Origin: an uncultured Prevotella sp.
GTDB taxonomy: Bacteria; Bacteroidota; Bacteroidia; Bacteroidales; Bacteroidaceae
Reading direction: 5' to 3'
Length of the DNA: 56,069 bases
Assembly (NCBI GenBank): GCA_944321645.1
Contig: CALUMB010000007.1
Coordinates: forward strand, 1-56,069
Positions 25,267 through 34,688 of the stretch are shown piece by piece (position 1 is the first letter of the stretch; the number at the start of each line of letters is the position of its first letter). Made by a program: the position numbers and the translations under genes. The notes under the pieces were generated by a model. That model saw only the letters and a list, made by a program, of their open reading frames with translations. It made no database searches and had not been told where the DNA came from.

Positions 25267-27873
25267 TTACTCGCCTAAGTCCGCCGGCTCGCCTTGCTCC
25301 CCGTCGGTGCCGGGTTCTGCCGGAGCCGTATCCTGCGGGGCAGCCGCCTGGGCTTCGCCCGCGCCGCTTCCGAGGCTTTCAAGCTCGGCTTCGCTCTCCT
25401 GCTCCACCACTTCCTCGTCGCTCGCGCTCATCACTTTGCATACGCTGGCTATGCTGTCGTTCTTCTTCGCCAGGTTGATGAGCCTCACGCCTTGTGTCGC
25501 GCGACCCATCACCCTAACTTCGGCGACCTTCAGCCGGATGAGTATTCCGCTCTTGTTGATAATCATAAGGTCGTTTTCGTCGGTCACAACCTTGATTGCC
25601 ACGAGCCTCCCGGTCTTTTCGGTTATGCTAAGCGTCTTCACGCCCTTTGCCCCGCGGGCGGTCTTGCGGTAGTCGGCCACTTCGCTGCGCTTGCCGTAGC
25701 CCTTCTCGCTCACCACCATGATGGTTTCCTTTTCGGGGTCGTTCACGCACACCATGCCCACAACCTCGTCGTCGCCGCCGTCGAGTTTCATGCCGCGCAC
25801 GCCCGTCGAGACGCGCCCCATGGTGCGCACTTCGCCCTCGTTGAAGCGTATGGCGCGGCCGTTGCGGTTGGCAAGCACAATCTCGTTGCTCCCGTTTGTG
25901 AGCCTTACGCCCACCACGCGGTCGTCGTCGAGTATGTTGATGGCTATCACCCCGTTTGCCCTCGGGCGGCTGTAAGCCTCGAGGCACGTCTTCTTAATGA
26001 TGCCGTTGCGCGTGGCGAACACCACATAGTGCGACTTCAGGAACTCCTCGTCGTCGAATTTCTTTATCCGCAGCACGGCATTCACGGCGTCGTCAGGCTC
26101 GATATTGAGCAGGTTCTGTATGGCGCGACCCTTTGCGTTCTTCGCCCCTTCGGGTATCTCGTAGCACTTAAGCCAGTAGCAGCGCCCCTTCTGCGTGAAG
26201 AAGAGCAGCGTGTTGTGCATGGTGGCCGGGTAGATGTACTCCGTAAAGTCGTTGTCGCGGGTGTTGGCGCCCTTGCTTCCCACGCCCCCGCGGCTCTGCT
26301 CCCTGAACTCCGACAGCGCGGTGCGCTTCACGTAGCCGAGGTGGCTGATGGTTATCACGACAGGATCGTCGGGATAGAAGTCCTCGGCGTTGAACTCCTC
26401 GCCCGAATACTTTATCTCGGTGCGGCGTTCGTCGCCGTATTTCTCCTTGACCTCCTGCAGCTCGTCCTTAATCACTTTCTTGCAAAGCTCCGGGTCGTCG
26501 AGTATGGACTGCAGGTAGTTTATCTGCCTTTCAATCTCGTCGTACTCGTTGTGCAGCTGCTCCATCTGCAGCCCTGTGAGCTGGCGGAGCCTCATGTCGA
26601 CAATGGCGCGTGCCTGAACGTCGTCGAAGCCGAAGCGTGACATGAGGTTGTCGATGGCGGCCTGCGGGGTCTGCGACGAGCGGATGATGTGTACCACCTC
26701 GTCGATGTTGTCGCAAGCCACGATGAGCGCCTCGAGGATGTGCGCCCTTTCCCTGGCCTTAGCGAGGTCGAACTTGGTGCGGCGGATGGTCACGTCGTGC
26801 CTGTGCTCTACAAAATAGTGAACGCAGTCCTTTAGCGAGAGCAGCTTCGGCCTGCCTTTCACGAGGGCGATGCAGTTGACGGAGAACGAGCTTTGGAGCG
26901 CGGTCATCTTAAAGAGCTTGTTGAGTATGACGTTGGCGTTGGCGTCGCGCCTCACGTCGACCACGATGCGCATCCCCTGACGGCCCGACTCGTCGTTCAC
27001 GTTGGTTATCCCCTCTATCTTCTTCTCGTTGGCAAGGTCGGCTATGTACTTCACCAAGTCGGCCTTGTTCACGCCGTAAGGAATTTCCGTCACCACGATT
27101 TTGTCGTGAGTGTCGCCGCTCTCTATTTCGGCCTTGGCACGCATGACGATGCGCCCGCGCCCGGTCTCGTAGGCATCCCGCACGCCCTGCACACCATATA
27201 TATATGCGCCGGTGGGGAAGTCGGGAGCCTTTATGTATTGCATCAGTCCGTCGGTGTCGATGTCGGGATTGTCTATGTATGCGCAACAGCCGTCGATCAC
27301 TTCGCCAAGGTTGTGGGTGGGTATGTTGGTTGCCATGCCCACGGCAATGCCGTTCCCGCCGTTGACGAGCAGGTTTGGTATCTTTGTCGGCATCACGGTC
27401 GGCTCCCTCAGCGAGTCGTCGAAGTTGTTGGTCATGTCCACGGTGTCCTTCTCCAGGTCGTCCATGATGTGCTCGCCCATCTTTGAGAGGCGGCACTCGG
27501 TGTAACGCATGGCGGCTGGGGAGTCGCCGTCCACCGAGCCGAAGTTGCCCTGGCCGTCGACGAGCGTGTAGCGCATATTCCATTCCTGCGCCATCCTGGC
27601 CAGTGCGCCGTATACGGAGCTGTCGCCGTGGGGGTGATACTTACCGAGCACCTCGCCGACAACGCGCGCGCACTTCTTGTATGGCTTGTCGCTCGTGTTG
27701 CCGATGCCGAGCATTCCGTAGAGGATGCGCCTGTGGACGGGCTTGAAGCCATCGCGGACGTCGGGCAAGGCCCTGGCCACGATGACCGACATCGAGTAGT
27801 CGATATACGAGGACTTCATTTCTTCCTCGATATTGATTTTCAGTATTCTGTCTTGATCTATTGTCTGATCCAT
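25267..27873 (-). CDS. gyrA: DNA gyrase subunit A
   Basis: 868 residues. The catalytic tyrosine is Y124 in AAMRYTECRL. The GyrA box of the C-terminal wrapping domain appears as QSRGGVGSKG, which supports gyrase rather than topoisomerase IV. The quinolone-determining segment is HPHGDSSVYGALARM: the serine equivalent to E. coli S83 is kept (S85), but the acidic residue equivalent to D87 is Gly (G89, codon at 27607-27609). The tail after about residue 820 is acidic and low complexity (EQESEAELESLGSG). It heads an operon with two TPR genes; its promoter is at 28007-28037. Confidence 0.96.
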   Translation of the reverse strand: MDQTIDQDRILKINIEEEMKSSYIDYSMSVIVARALPDVRDGFKPVHRRILYGMLGIGNTSDKPYKKCARVVGEVLGKYHPHGDSSVYGALARMAQEWNMRYTLVDGQGNFGSVDGDSPAAMRYTECRLSKMGEHIMDDLEKDTVDMTNNFDDSLREPTVMPTKIPNLLVNGGNGIAVGMATNIPTHNLGEVIDGCCAYIDNPDIDTDGLMQYIKAPDFPTGAYIYGVQGVRDAYETGRGRIVMRAKAEIESGDTHDKIVVTEIPYGVNKADLVKYIADLANEKKIEGITNVNDESGRQGMRIVVDVRRDANANVILNKLFKMTALQSSFSVNCIALVKGRPKLLSLKDCVHYFVEHRHDVTIRRTKFDLAKARERAHILEALIVACDNIDEVVHIIRSSQTPQAAIDNLMSRFGFDDVQARAIVDMRLRQLTGLQMEQLHNEYDEIERQINYLQSILDDPELCKKVIKDELQEVKEKYGDERRTEIKYSGEEFNAEDFYPDDPVVITISHLGYVKRTALSEFREQSRGGVGSKGANTRDNDFTEYIYPATMHNTLLFFTQKGRCYWLKCYEIPEGAKNAKGRAIQNLLNIEPDDAVNAVLRIKKFDDEEFLKSHYVVFATRNGIIKKTCLEAYSRPRANGVIAINILDDDRVVGVRLTNGSNEIVLANRNGRAIRFNEGEVRTMGRVSTGVRGMKLDGGDDEVVGMVCVNDPEKETIMVVSEKGYGKRSEVADYRKTARGAKGVKTLSITEKTGRLVAIKVVTDENDLMIINKSGILIRLKVAEVRVMGRATQGVRLINLAKKNDSIASVCKVMSASDEEVVEQESEAELESLGSGAGEAQAAAPQDTAPAEPGTDGEQGEPADLGE

Positions 27874-28006
27874 CGGACTGATTTAATGTTTTTACCTGTT
27901 TCTTATTATCCAACAATTTTTGTTTCCATGCTTCCGCCACTGCCGCAAGCCGCAGCACGACAGCCCAAATGGCCATTCCCGGCACGCCGCGTCGCATTTT
28001 AGCAGT

Positions 28007-28037
28007 CAAAATTACTACATTTTATTTACATGGCAAA
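28007..28037 (-). promoter_or_regulatory. gyrA promoter
   Basis: On the minus strand TTTG (28034-28037), 19 bp and TAATTTTG (28007-28014) match the consensus, giving a leader of about 130 nt. It lies in the 326-bp gap between gyrA and the amylase gene. That gap otherwise contains one GC-rich stem-loop (28086-28116). Confidence 0.75.
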
Positions 28038-28085
28038 ACATTTTAGCTTTTTTAGGCAAGTGGCGACGTGGGTATAAACGGCAAG

Positions 28086-28116
28086 CCCCGCAGCGGGATG
28101 GCCGCCCGCAGCGGGG
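28086..28116 (-). terminator. GC-rich stem-loop downstream of the amylase gene
   Basis: CCCCGCAGCGGG (28086-28097) and CCCGCAGCGGGG (28105-28116) pair with a single A-A mismatch around a 7-nt loop. Flanking ATAAAC and GTTTAT can extend it. There is no long U-run, so termination is probable but not certain. Confidence 0.45.
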
Positions 28117-28199
28117 TAAATGTTTATGCGCCAAGCGTTTGTTGCCATGGCCGAAGTGCATGGATTTGGCGGCAGAGGAAGCCCCGTTGCCGCCGCAGC

Positions 28200-29867
28200 T
28201 TAGGCTTGCGCCACCCTCCAGACGCGCGCCCCCCAGGCTGGCAGGCTCATGGCTACGGGCGAGTCGCCGGCCAGGTTCCACCGGGCGGTGTCGCCCGTGA
28301 GCAGGTCGGTGGCTTCGGCCTTGCCCTCGGCAATGCCGAGGAAGTCGAAGGCGTGGGCGGGGATGTTCACTTCCACGCCGGCACTCCGGCTGTCGAAATT
28401 GACGGCCACGAGCAGAAGCTCGCCCTCGCACCGCCGCAAGAAGGCGTAATGCCTGTCGGGGTTGAATGCCGGCGAGTGCGGGTTGGCATATTCGAGGTCG
28501 AAGAACGCGCCTTCGCCCACGGCCTTGTCCGTGGCCGCTATGCCCAGCACTTTCACGTAGGTGGCATACAGTTCGCGCTCTGCGCCCGTCAGCCTGCCTT
28601 CGGCTGCGCGGCAAAGCGTGTCGATGCTCCAGTAGTCGAAGATGGTGGTGCGGCCGTCGCGCCCGCTGAAGCCCTCCTTGTCCATGCCGCGCTCGCCGTA
28701 CTCCTGGCCTGCGTAGAGCATGAAGGGGTTTTGCTGCATGAGCGCGCTCGCCACCAAGGCCGGCACGCCGCGGCGTGCGTCGCCTGCGAAGAAATCGCTC
28801 GCGAGGCGTTGCTCGTCGTGGTTTTCGAGGAAGTACAGCATATTGCCGCGTATGTCGTCTACGGCCTGCCAGGCCGCCGTGATGGCCGACGCGGGCGCAT
28901 GGCCGCAGGTAACGGCCCGCATGGTGTCGTACATCCCCACCTTGTCGTACAGGTAGTCGAAGCCGGAGGCTATGTAGCGGCGGTAGTCGCCGGGGTTGTA
29001 GACCTCGCCGATGAACAGCATGGCCGGATGTGCTTCCTTCACCTTGCCAATTGCCCAGGCCCAGAACTCGGCCGGCACCATCTCGGCCATGTCGCAGCGG
29101 AAGCCGTCGATGCCCTTGCCGGCCCAGAAGAGTAGTATGTCGAGCATCTTGCGCCACGTGCCTGGCGTCGGGTTGAAATGCCCCACGCGGCCGGCGTAGT
29201 AGTCCACGCCGTAGTTGAGCTTCACCGTCTCATACCAGTCGTTGCGGCCCGGGTGCGGGTCGAAGTGGTCGTTGCCGGTGGCCTTGGCCGGGCACTCGCG
29301 GTATGGCCCTGCGCCGTCGTGGGCGTCGAGGTCGAAGCCCGGCTCGAAGCTGCACCCCGGGCAATAGTAGAAATTGTTCTGCGGGTCGAAGCCCTTCCCG
29401 GTGTCGTCGCCCTCGCCGAGGTCGGCCACCCCTGCTGGCTTGCACACCGACCGGTACTGCCGCGCCACATGGTTTGGCACGAAATCTATTATCACCTTCA
29501 TGCCGGCGGCGTGCGTCCTGTCCACCAGCGCGGCAAACTCGCCCATGCGGTTGTCAACGTCGGCGGCCAGGTCGGGGTCTACGTCGTAGTAGTCGGTGAT
29601 GGCGTAGGGCGACCCCGCCCGGCCTTTCACTATTGCGGGGTGGTTGCGCGGTATGCCGCAGCGGCTGTAGTCGGTCTGCGTGGCGTGGCGCACGATGCCC
29701 GTGTACCACACGTGCGACACGCCCATGCGGCGCAGCCTGGCAAGCTCGGCGGCGTCGATGTCGCCCATCTTCCCGCAGCCGTTTTCGGCCAGGGTGCCGT
29801 TCCCCTTGCGGGTTGTGCGGCGGTTGCCGTGGAGGCGCGTGAACACCTGGTAGATTATTGTCTTCAT
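28200..29867 (-). CDS. Alpha-amylase family glycoside hydrolase (GH13)
   Basis: About 555 residues. The GH13 barrel begins at once (MKTIIYQVFTRLHGN). Conserved regions are VIIDFVPNHV (region I), GFRCDMAEM with the nucleophile Asp (region II), FIGEVY with the acid Glu (region III) and FLENHDEQR with the third Asp (region IV). A beta-sandwich C-terminal domain closes it. I start at ATG 29867. No signal peptide is seen, so it should act in the cytoplasm on maltodextrins or stored glycogen. A terminator separates it from fabD upstream, so it is transcribed alone. Exact specificity is not clear. Confidence 0.92.
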   Translation of the reverse strand: MKTIIYQVFTRLHGNRRTTRKGNGTLAENGCGKMGDIDAAELARLRRMGVSHVWYTGIVRHATQTDYSRCGIPRNHPAIVKGRAGSPYAITDYYDVDPDLAADVDNRMGEFAALVDRTHAAGMKVIIDFVPNHVARQYRSVCKPAGVADLGEGDDTGKGFDPQNNFYYCPGCSFEPGFDLDAHDGAGPYRECPAKATGNDHFDPHPGRNDWYETVKLNYGVDYYAGRVGHFNPTPGTWRKMLDILLFWAGKGIDGFRCDMAEMVPAEFWAWAIGKVKEAHPAMLFIGEVYNPGDYRRYIASGFDYLYDKVGMYDTMRAVTCGHAPASAITAAWQAVDDIRGNMLYFLENHDEQRLASDFFAGDARRGVPALVASALMQQNPFMLYAGQEYGERGMDKEGFSGRDGRTTIFDYWSIDTLCRAAEGRLTGAERELYATYVKVLGIAATDKAVGEGAFFDLEYANPHSPAFNPDRHYAFLRRCEGELLLVAVNFDSRSAGVEVNIPAHAFDFLGIAEGKAEATDLLTGDTARWNLAGDSPVAMSLPAWGARVWRVAQA

Positions 29868-29878
29868 GTGATAGTCAG

Positions 29879-29918
29879 AAAAAACCGTCCGCGCTGCGAC
29901 CCACGCAGGCACGGACGG
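29879..29918 (-). terminator. Intrinsic terminator after fabD
   Basis: On the minus strand a stem of CCGTCCG/CGGACGG (29912-29918 with 29885-29891), with an inner CTGCG pairing, is followed directly by six T (29884-29879). It lies 19 bp past the fabD stop. Confidence 0.85.
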
Positions 29919-29936
29919 TAAAATAACGGAAATTTG

Positions 29937-30824
29937 TCATGCAATGCCGTGGGCGGCCACGGTCTTGTCTATGCGGGCTATCATGCCTTGCAGTGCCTTG
30001 CCGGGGCCGCACTCGGTGAAGTCGTCGGCGCCGTCGGCTATCATGTTCTGCACGCAGGCCGTCCAGCGCACGCTGCTGGTGAGCTGGGCTATGAGGTTGG
30101 CCTTTATCTCGGCGGGGTCGGTGTGCGGCTTCCCGTCCACGTTCTGGTAGACCGGGCACTTGGGGGCTGCGAACGACGTCTGCTCGATGGCGGCCTGCAG
30201 CTCGTCCTTGGCAGGCTGCATGAGCGGGGAGTGGAACGCGCCGCCCACCTTCAGCACCAAGGCCCTCTTTGCCCCGGCGGCCTTAAGCAGCTCGCAGGCT
30301 TCGCCCACGGCCTCGATGTCGCCGGAGATTACGAGCTGGCCGGGGCAGTTGTAGTTGGCGGGCACCACCACGTGGCCTTCCCTATTTACGCTTGAGCACA
30401 CCTCTTCCACCTTCTCGTCGGGCAGACCCACGATGGCGGCCATAGTCGAAGGTTCCTTGTCGCAAGCCTTCTGCATGGCCATGGCGCGGGCGTAGACGAG
30501 CTTCAGGCCGTCTTCAAAGCTAAGCGCGCCCGACGCCACCAGCGCCGAGAACTCGCCGAGCGAGTGGCCTGCCACCATCGACGGGCAGAAGCCGTCGCCC
30601 ATGCACAGTGCCGATATGACGCTGTGGAGGAACACGGCGGGCTGTGTCACCTTGGTCTGCTTAAGCTCTTCATCCGTACCGGAAAACATGATGTCGGTAA
30701 TGCGATAGCCGAGAATCTCGTTTGCCTTCTCGAAAAGTTCTTTTGCCAACGGATTGTTGTCATACAAGTCTTTGCCCATTCCGACAAACTGCGCCCCTTG
30801 ACCGGGGAAAACGAATGCTTTCAT
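29937..30824 (-). CDS. fabD: Malonyl-CoA:ACP transacylase
   Basis: 295 residues, family length. N-terminal FVFPGQGAQFVGMG, nucleophile S88 in AGHSLGEFSAL, and the later histidine in GGAFHSPLM are all in place. It loads malonyl groups onto acyl carrier protein to start and extend fatty acids, in the cytoplasm. Here it stands alone between its own promoter (30862-30892) and terminator, away from other fab genes. Confidence 0.96.
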   Translation of the reverse strand: MKAFVFPGQGAQFVGMGKDLYDNNPLAKELFEKANEILGYRITDIMFSGTDEELKQTKVTQPAVFLHSVISALCMGDGFCPSMVAGHSLGEFSALVASGALSFEDGLKLVYARAMAMQKACDKEPSTMAAIVGLPDEKVEEVCSSVNREGHVVVPANYNCPGQLVISGDIEAVGEACELLKAAGAKRALVLKVGGAFHSPLMQPAKDELQAAIEQTSFAAPKCPVYQNVDGKPHTDPAEIKANLIAQLTSSVRWTACVQNMIADGADDFTECGPGKALQGMIARIDKTVAAHGIA

Positions 30825-30861
30825 TGTCTTCTACTTAATTAAAAACTAATAGATTAGGCGG

Positions 30862-30892
30862 CAAAATTACAACTTTTTCCTGACATGGCAAA
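30862..30892 (-). promoter_or_regulatory. fabD promoter
   Basis: On the minus strand TTTG (30889-30892), 19 bp and TAATTTTG (30862-30869) are an exact fit to the Bacteroidota consensus, 37 bp before the ATG. Confidence 0.8.
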
Positions 30893-30967
30893 CTTTAACG
30901 GCGAATTGTTTCGCCTTTTTGCGGCAATGCCGCCGCCACGGGCGGCAAAAGCCGGGCGGCGGCCCGT

Positions 30968-31380
30968 TTATGTTTTTTTAGCATCCAGGCACGCCGGATT
31001 TAACACGGCCGGAAGTGCCGGAATAAATTTTACAACACAATTTCCGCCGCCCAAAAGCCCGCTCCGGGCGGCTTCAAATTACGAAACAGGCCGTATCGGT
31101 TTGCAAAACAGGCCGTTTTGGAACGCGAAACGGCCCGTTTCAGGAGCCAAAACGGCACGTTTTGAACGCCGATTCCCATCAAAAAAGACATGTTTCCGGC
31201 CTGTTTCCGGCCAGAAAACGATGGCGTTTCATTGCACAGTTTGGCTTACGCGGCATATATGTTCCTTTAAGCCAGCCACTTACCGCTGCACACCCATTTT
31301 GGCGTTATTTGCGCCAAAGTCCGCCCCAGCGCAGGATGTGCGGATTATGGAGGCTCTGCCGGGCACATTTTTAACACTCC
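30968..31380 (-). repeat. Dispersed ~415-bp element, copy C, with 4 x 22-bp array
   Basis: This occupies most of the 720-bp divergent gap between fabD and glnS. Read on the minus strand it aligns along its length with copy D: AAATGGGTGTGCAGC, CTTAAAGGAACATATATGCC, AAACTGTGCAATGAAACG and GGAAACAGGCCGGAAACATG each have near-identical partners in D. Units lie at 31083, 31105, 31127 and 31149. Both ends carry a TGTTAAA motif. Apart from the element the gap contains only the fabD and glnS promoters. Confidence 0.8.
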
Positions 31381-31492
31381 GCCGCCCTGCCGCCACGCCG
31401 CCGCAAGCCCCGAAAAGCCGCGCCATTCTCAATTAATTGGACTGCAACCACAAAAAAACACGCGCCCGGACGCATAATCTGAATTAATTTAC

Positions 31493-31500
31493 TACCTTTG
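31493..31500 (+). promoter_or_regulatory. -7 element of the glnS promoter
   Basis: TACCTTTG, 44 bp before the glnS start. No clear -33 TTTG at the usual distance. Confidence 0.55.
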
Positions 31501-31544
31501 CAAACAAGTTTTAGGTATTGACACAAAGGAAAAAGCATAAAATC

Positions 31545-33263
31545 ATGATGGCAGACAAGTGCGTTACAGACAACGGAGAAAAGAAAAGCATAAGTTTCGT
31601 CGAACAAATGGTCGAGGCCGACCTCGCCGAAGGGAAAAACGGCGGGAGAATCCAGACGCGGTTCCCCCCGGAGCCTAACGGCTACATACACATCGGCCAC
31701 GCCAAGGCCATCTGCATGGACTTCGGCATCGCCGAGCGCCACGGCGGGGTGTGCAACCTGCGCTTCGACGACACCAACCCATCAAAGGAAGACACCGAGT
31801 ACGTAGACTCTATACTCAACGACATAAAGTGGCTGGGCTTCAAGTGGGGCAACGTCTACTACGCCTCCGACTACTTCCAGCAGCTGTGGGACTTCGCGGT
31901 GTGGCTCATAAAGAAAGGCATGGCCTACATCGACGAGCAGACATCGGAGCAAATAGCCGCGCAGAAAGGCACGCCCACCACGCCCGGCACGCCCAGCCCC
32001 TACCGCGACAGGCCGGTGGAGGAGAACCTGCGCCTGTTCGCCAAGATGAACACGGCGGAGGCAGCCGAAGGCTCTATGGTGCTGCGCGCCAAGCTCGACA
32101 TGGCCAACCCTAACATGCACTTCCGCGACCCGGTGATCTACCGCATCATACACACGCCGCACCACCGCACCGGCACGAAGTGGCACGCATACCCGATGTA
32201 CGACTTCGCCCACGGGCAGAGCGACTACTTCGAGGGGGTCACCCACTCCATCTGCACGCTTGAGTTCGTTCCCCACCGCCCGCTCTACGACAAGTTCGTA
32301 GACCTGCTGGAGGAATACGAGAAAGAGTGCGGCCGCGAAGCCGACTACAGGCCGCGCCAGATAGAGTTCAACAGGCTCAACCTGACGTACACCGTGATGA
32401 GCAAGCGCAAGCTGCACACGCTCGTCGACGAGCACCTCGTGAGCGGGTGGGACGACCCGCGGATGCCCACCGTGTGCGGCATGAGGCGCAGGGGCTACTC
32501 GGCGCAGAGCATACGCGACTTCATCGACTCCATAGGCTACACTAAGTTCGACGCGCTGAACGACTACGCGCTGCTCGAAGCCGCCGTGCGCAACGACCTC
32601 AACAAGCGGGCGTGCCGCGTGTCGGCAGTGCTCGACCCCGTGAAGCTCATCATAACCAACTACCCCGAAGGCCAGACCGAAATGATGGAAGCCGTGAACA
32701 ACCCCGAAAACGAGGCAGACGGCACACACCAGATAGCCTTCAGCCGCGAGCTGTGGATAGAGCGCGACGACTTCATGGAGGACGCACCGAAGAAGTTCTT
32801 CCGCATGACGCCGGGCAAGGAGGTAAGGCTCAAAAACGCATATATAATAAAATGTACGGGGTGCAAGAAGGATGCCGACGGCAACGTGACGGAAGTGTAC
32901 GCCGAATACGACCCCGACACCAAGACCGGCATGGACGGAGCCAACCGCAAGGTGAAGGGAACGCTCCACTGGGTGAGCGCAGCCCACTGCCTGAAGGCGG
33001 AGGTGAGGCTCTACGACAGGCTGTTCAGCGTGGAGAACACCGCAGCCGACGAGCGCGACTTCCACGAGATGCTGAACCCCAACTCACTCACCGTGCTGGA
33101 GAACTGCTACGTGGAAGAGTACGCCAAGGCCAAGCGGCCGGGCGACTTCCTGCAGTTCCAGCGCATCGGATACTTCATGCCCGACCCCGACGGCACAAGC
33201 GAAAAGCTCGTGTTCAACCGCACCGTAGGGCTTAAGGACACATGGGCCAAGATAAACAAATGA
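31545..33263 (+). CDS. glnS: Glutaminyl-tRNA synthetase
   Basis: 572 residues, class I synthetase. The ATP-site HIGH motif is in PPEPNGYIHIGHAKAI, a form typical of GlnRS rather than GluRS. The KMSKS equivalent is VMSKRK. C-terminal anticodon-binding beta-barrels are present. ATG 31545 or 31548 are both plausible (tandem ATGATG); the family alignment begins at SISFVEQMVEADL. Its stop overlaps the next gene's ATG (ATGA), so the TPR protein is translationally coupled to it. Confidence 0.95.
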   Translation: MMADKCVTDNGEKKSISFVEQMVEADLAEGKNGGRIQTRFPPEPNGYIHIGHAKAICMDFGIAERHGGVCNLRFDDTNPSKEDTEYVDSILNDIKWLGFKWGNVYYASDYFQQLWDFAVWLIKKGMAYIDEQTSEQIAAQKGTPTTPGTPSPYRDRPVEENLRLFAKMNTAEAAEGSMVLRAKLDMANPNMHFRDPVIYRIIHTPHHRTGTKWHAYPMYDFAHGQSDYFEGVTHSICTLEFVPHRPLYDKFVDLLEEYEKECGREADYRPRQIEFNRLNLTYTVMSKRKLHTLVDEHLVSGWDDPRMPTVCGMRRRGYSAQSIRDFIDSIGYTKFDALNDYALLEAAVRNDLNKRACRVSAVLDPVKLIITNYPEGQTEMMEAVNNPENEADGTHQIAFSRELWIERDDFMEDAPKKFFRMTPGKEVRLKNAYIIKCTGCKKDADGNVTEVYAEYDPDTKTGMDGANRKVKGTLHWVSAAHCLKAEVRLYDRLFSVENTAADERDFHEMLNPNSLTVLENCYVEEYAKAKRPGDFLQFQRIGYFMPDPDGTSEKLVFNRTVGLKDTWAKINK

Positions 33264-34687
33264 TGCAAGACGACGATTATTTCGACAGCGAGGAGTTCAA
33301 GGACATACTCACGGCCTACGAAGAGTCTGTCTCGTCGGGTGCGCCGCTGTTCCTCGACAGCGACGACCTGATAGACATTGCCGACTACTACAACATGAAC
33401 GGCCACCACGGCAAGGCCATGGGAGCCGTAGACGCCGCGCTCGAACTGTCGCCGGGGGCCACGCTGCCCTTGGTCTACAAGGCGCGGGAGGCACTGGCCG
33501 CTGGCGACGTGGAGGAAGCCGAGGCACTGTCGGCTTCGATAGACGACAAGGACGACCCCGACTTCAAGTTCCTGCAAGGCGAAATAATGGTGGCTAACGA
33601 CAAGATTGACGAAGCCGACGAATACCTAAAGCGCCTGCTCGACGCCACCGCCGACGACGAGAAGAACGACTTCAGGTACGACACGGCCTGCCTATACCTC
33701 GACTACGGCGTATACGACAAGGCCGTGGAATGGGCCGAGACGTGCAGCGAGACCGACAGCGAGGCCCTCGACGTGAAGGGACGGGGCTACTTCGGCATAG
33801 GCGAATACGAAAAGTGCGCCAGCGTCTTCGAGTCGCTGCTCGACGGCAACCCGCGCTCCACAAAATATTGGCTTGCCCTCGGCAACGCGCAATACATGCT
33901 CGGCCACTTCGGCGACGCCATGGCGAGCAGCGAGTTCGCCCTCGCCCTGTCGCCCGGCGACGCCAACGGGCTGCTGCTCAAGGCACACTCGCTCATGCAG
34001 CTGGGCAACTACGAGGCGGCAATAGACTTCTACGAACGCTACATAAAGGCAAACCCCGACGACTCGGCAGGCGAGCTGAACCTCGGCAAGTGCCTGATGC
34101 AGCTCAACAGGTACGACGATGCGCTCCGCCACATGGCCAACGCCGCCGCGCTCTCCAAGAAGAACGACGACGGCCAGGAGGCCGACGCCTACGAGGCCAT
34201 GGCCTTTGTCTACAACGCCATGGGCAGGAACAAAGACGCCATGGAGTATATGGAAAAGGCCGTGGGCAGCGAGGAGGAGAACGACACGCCAGAAGCATAC
34301 ATCGTCAGGGGCCACATCCTCATGGGAAGCAACCACGAGAGGCAGGCACTGGCAATGTTCGTCAAGGCCACCGTGAAGTCAAACTTCGACCCGAAGGTGA
34401 TGCTGCGCATCATCATGTCGCTCATCGACAACGGGCAGCCGCGCAAAGCCTACATACTGTACAAGCTCTACACCAACTTCGTGAACGGCAACTTCAACGA
34501 GGCATACCCATACATGGCCCTGTGCTGCTGGCAGATGAAGAAGGGCGGCGAGTTCCTCAACTACCTCAGAAAGGCAGTGAAGAACAACCCGCAAGAGACT
34601 AAGGCCGTGCTCTCGAGCATCATACCCGAGAGCGTAAGCGCGGAGACGTTCCTGAAAAGCATCATCGACAAACTCAAGAAACAATAA
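33260..34687 (+). CDS. Cytoplasmic tetratricopeptide-repeat protein
   Basis: 475 residues, acidic, no signal peptide or membrane segment. TPR units run through most of it, for example KAVEWAETCSETDSEALDV, YEAAIDFYERYIKANPDDSA and EAYIVRGHILMGSNHERQAL. I start at ATG 33260, which overlaps the glnS stop by 4 bp. It is followed 1 bp later by the GTG of the DedA gene. Probably a protein-interaction scaffold; no partner can be named from sequence. Confidence 0.85.
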   Translation: MMQDDDYFDSEEFKDILTAYEESVSSGAPLFLDSDDLIDIADYYNMNGHHGKAMGAVDAALELSPGATLPLVYKAREALAAGDVEEAEALSASIDDKDDPDFKFLQGEIMVANDKIDEADEYLKRLLDATADDEKNDFRYDTACLYLDYGVYDKAVEWAETCSETDSEALDVKGRGYFGIGEYEKCASVFESLLDGNPRSTKYWLALGNAQYMLGHFGDAMASSEFALALSPGDANGLLLKAHSLMQLGNYEAAIDFYERYIKANPDDSAGELNLGKCLMQLNRYDDALRHMANAAALSKKNDDGQEADAYEAMAFVYNAMGRNKDAMEYMEKAVGSEEENDTPEAYIVRGHILMGSNHERQALAMFVKATVKSNFDPKVMLRIIMSLIDNGQPRKAYILYKLYTNFVNGNFNEAYPYMALCCWQMKKGGEFLNYLRKAVKNNPQETKAVLSSIIPESVSAETFLKSIIDKLKKQ

Positions 34688-34688
34688 A

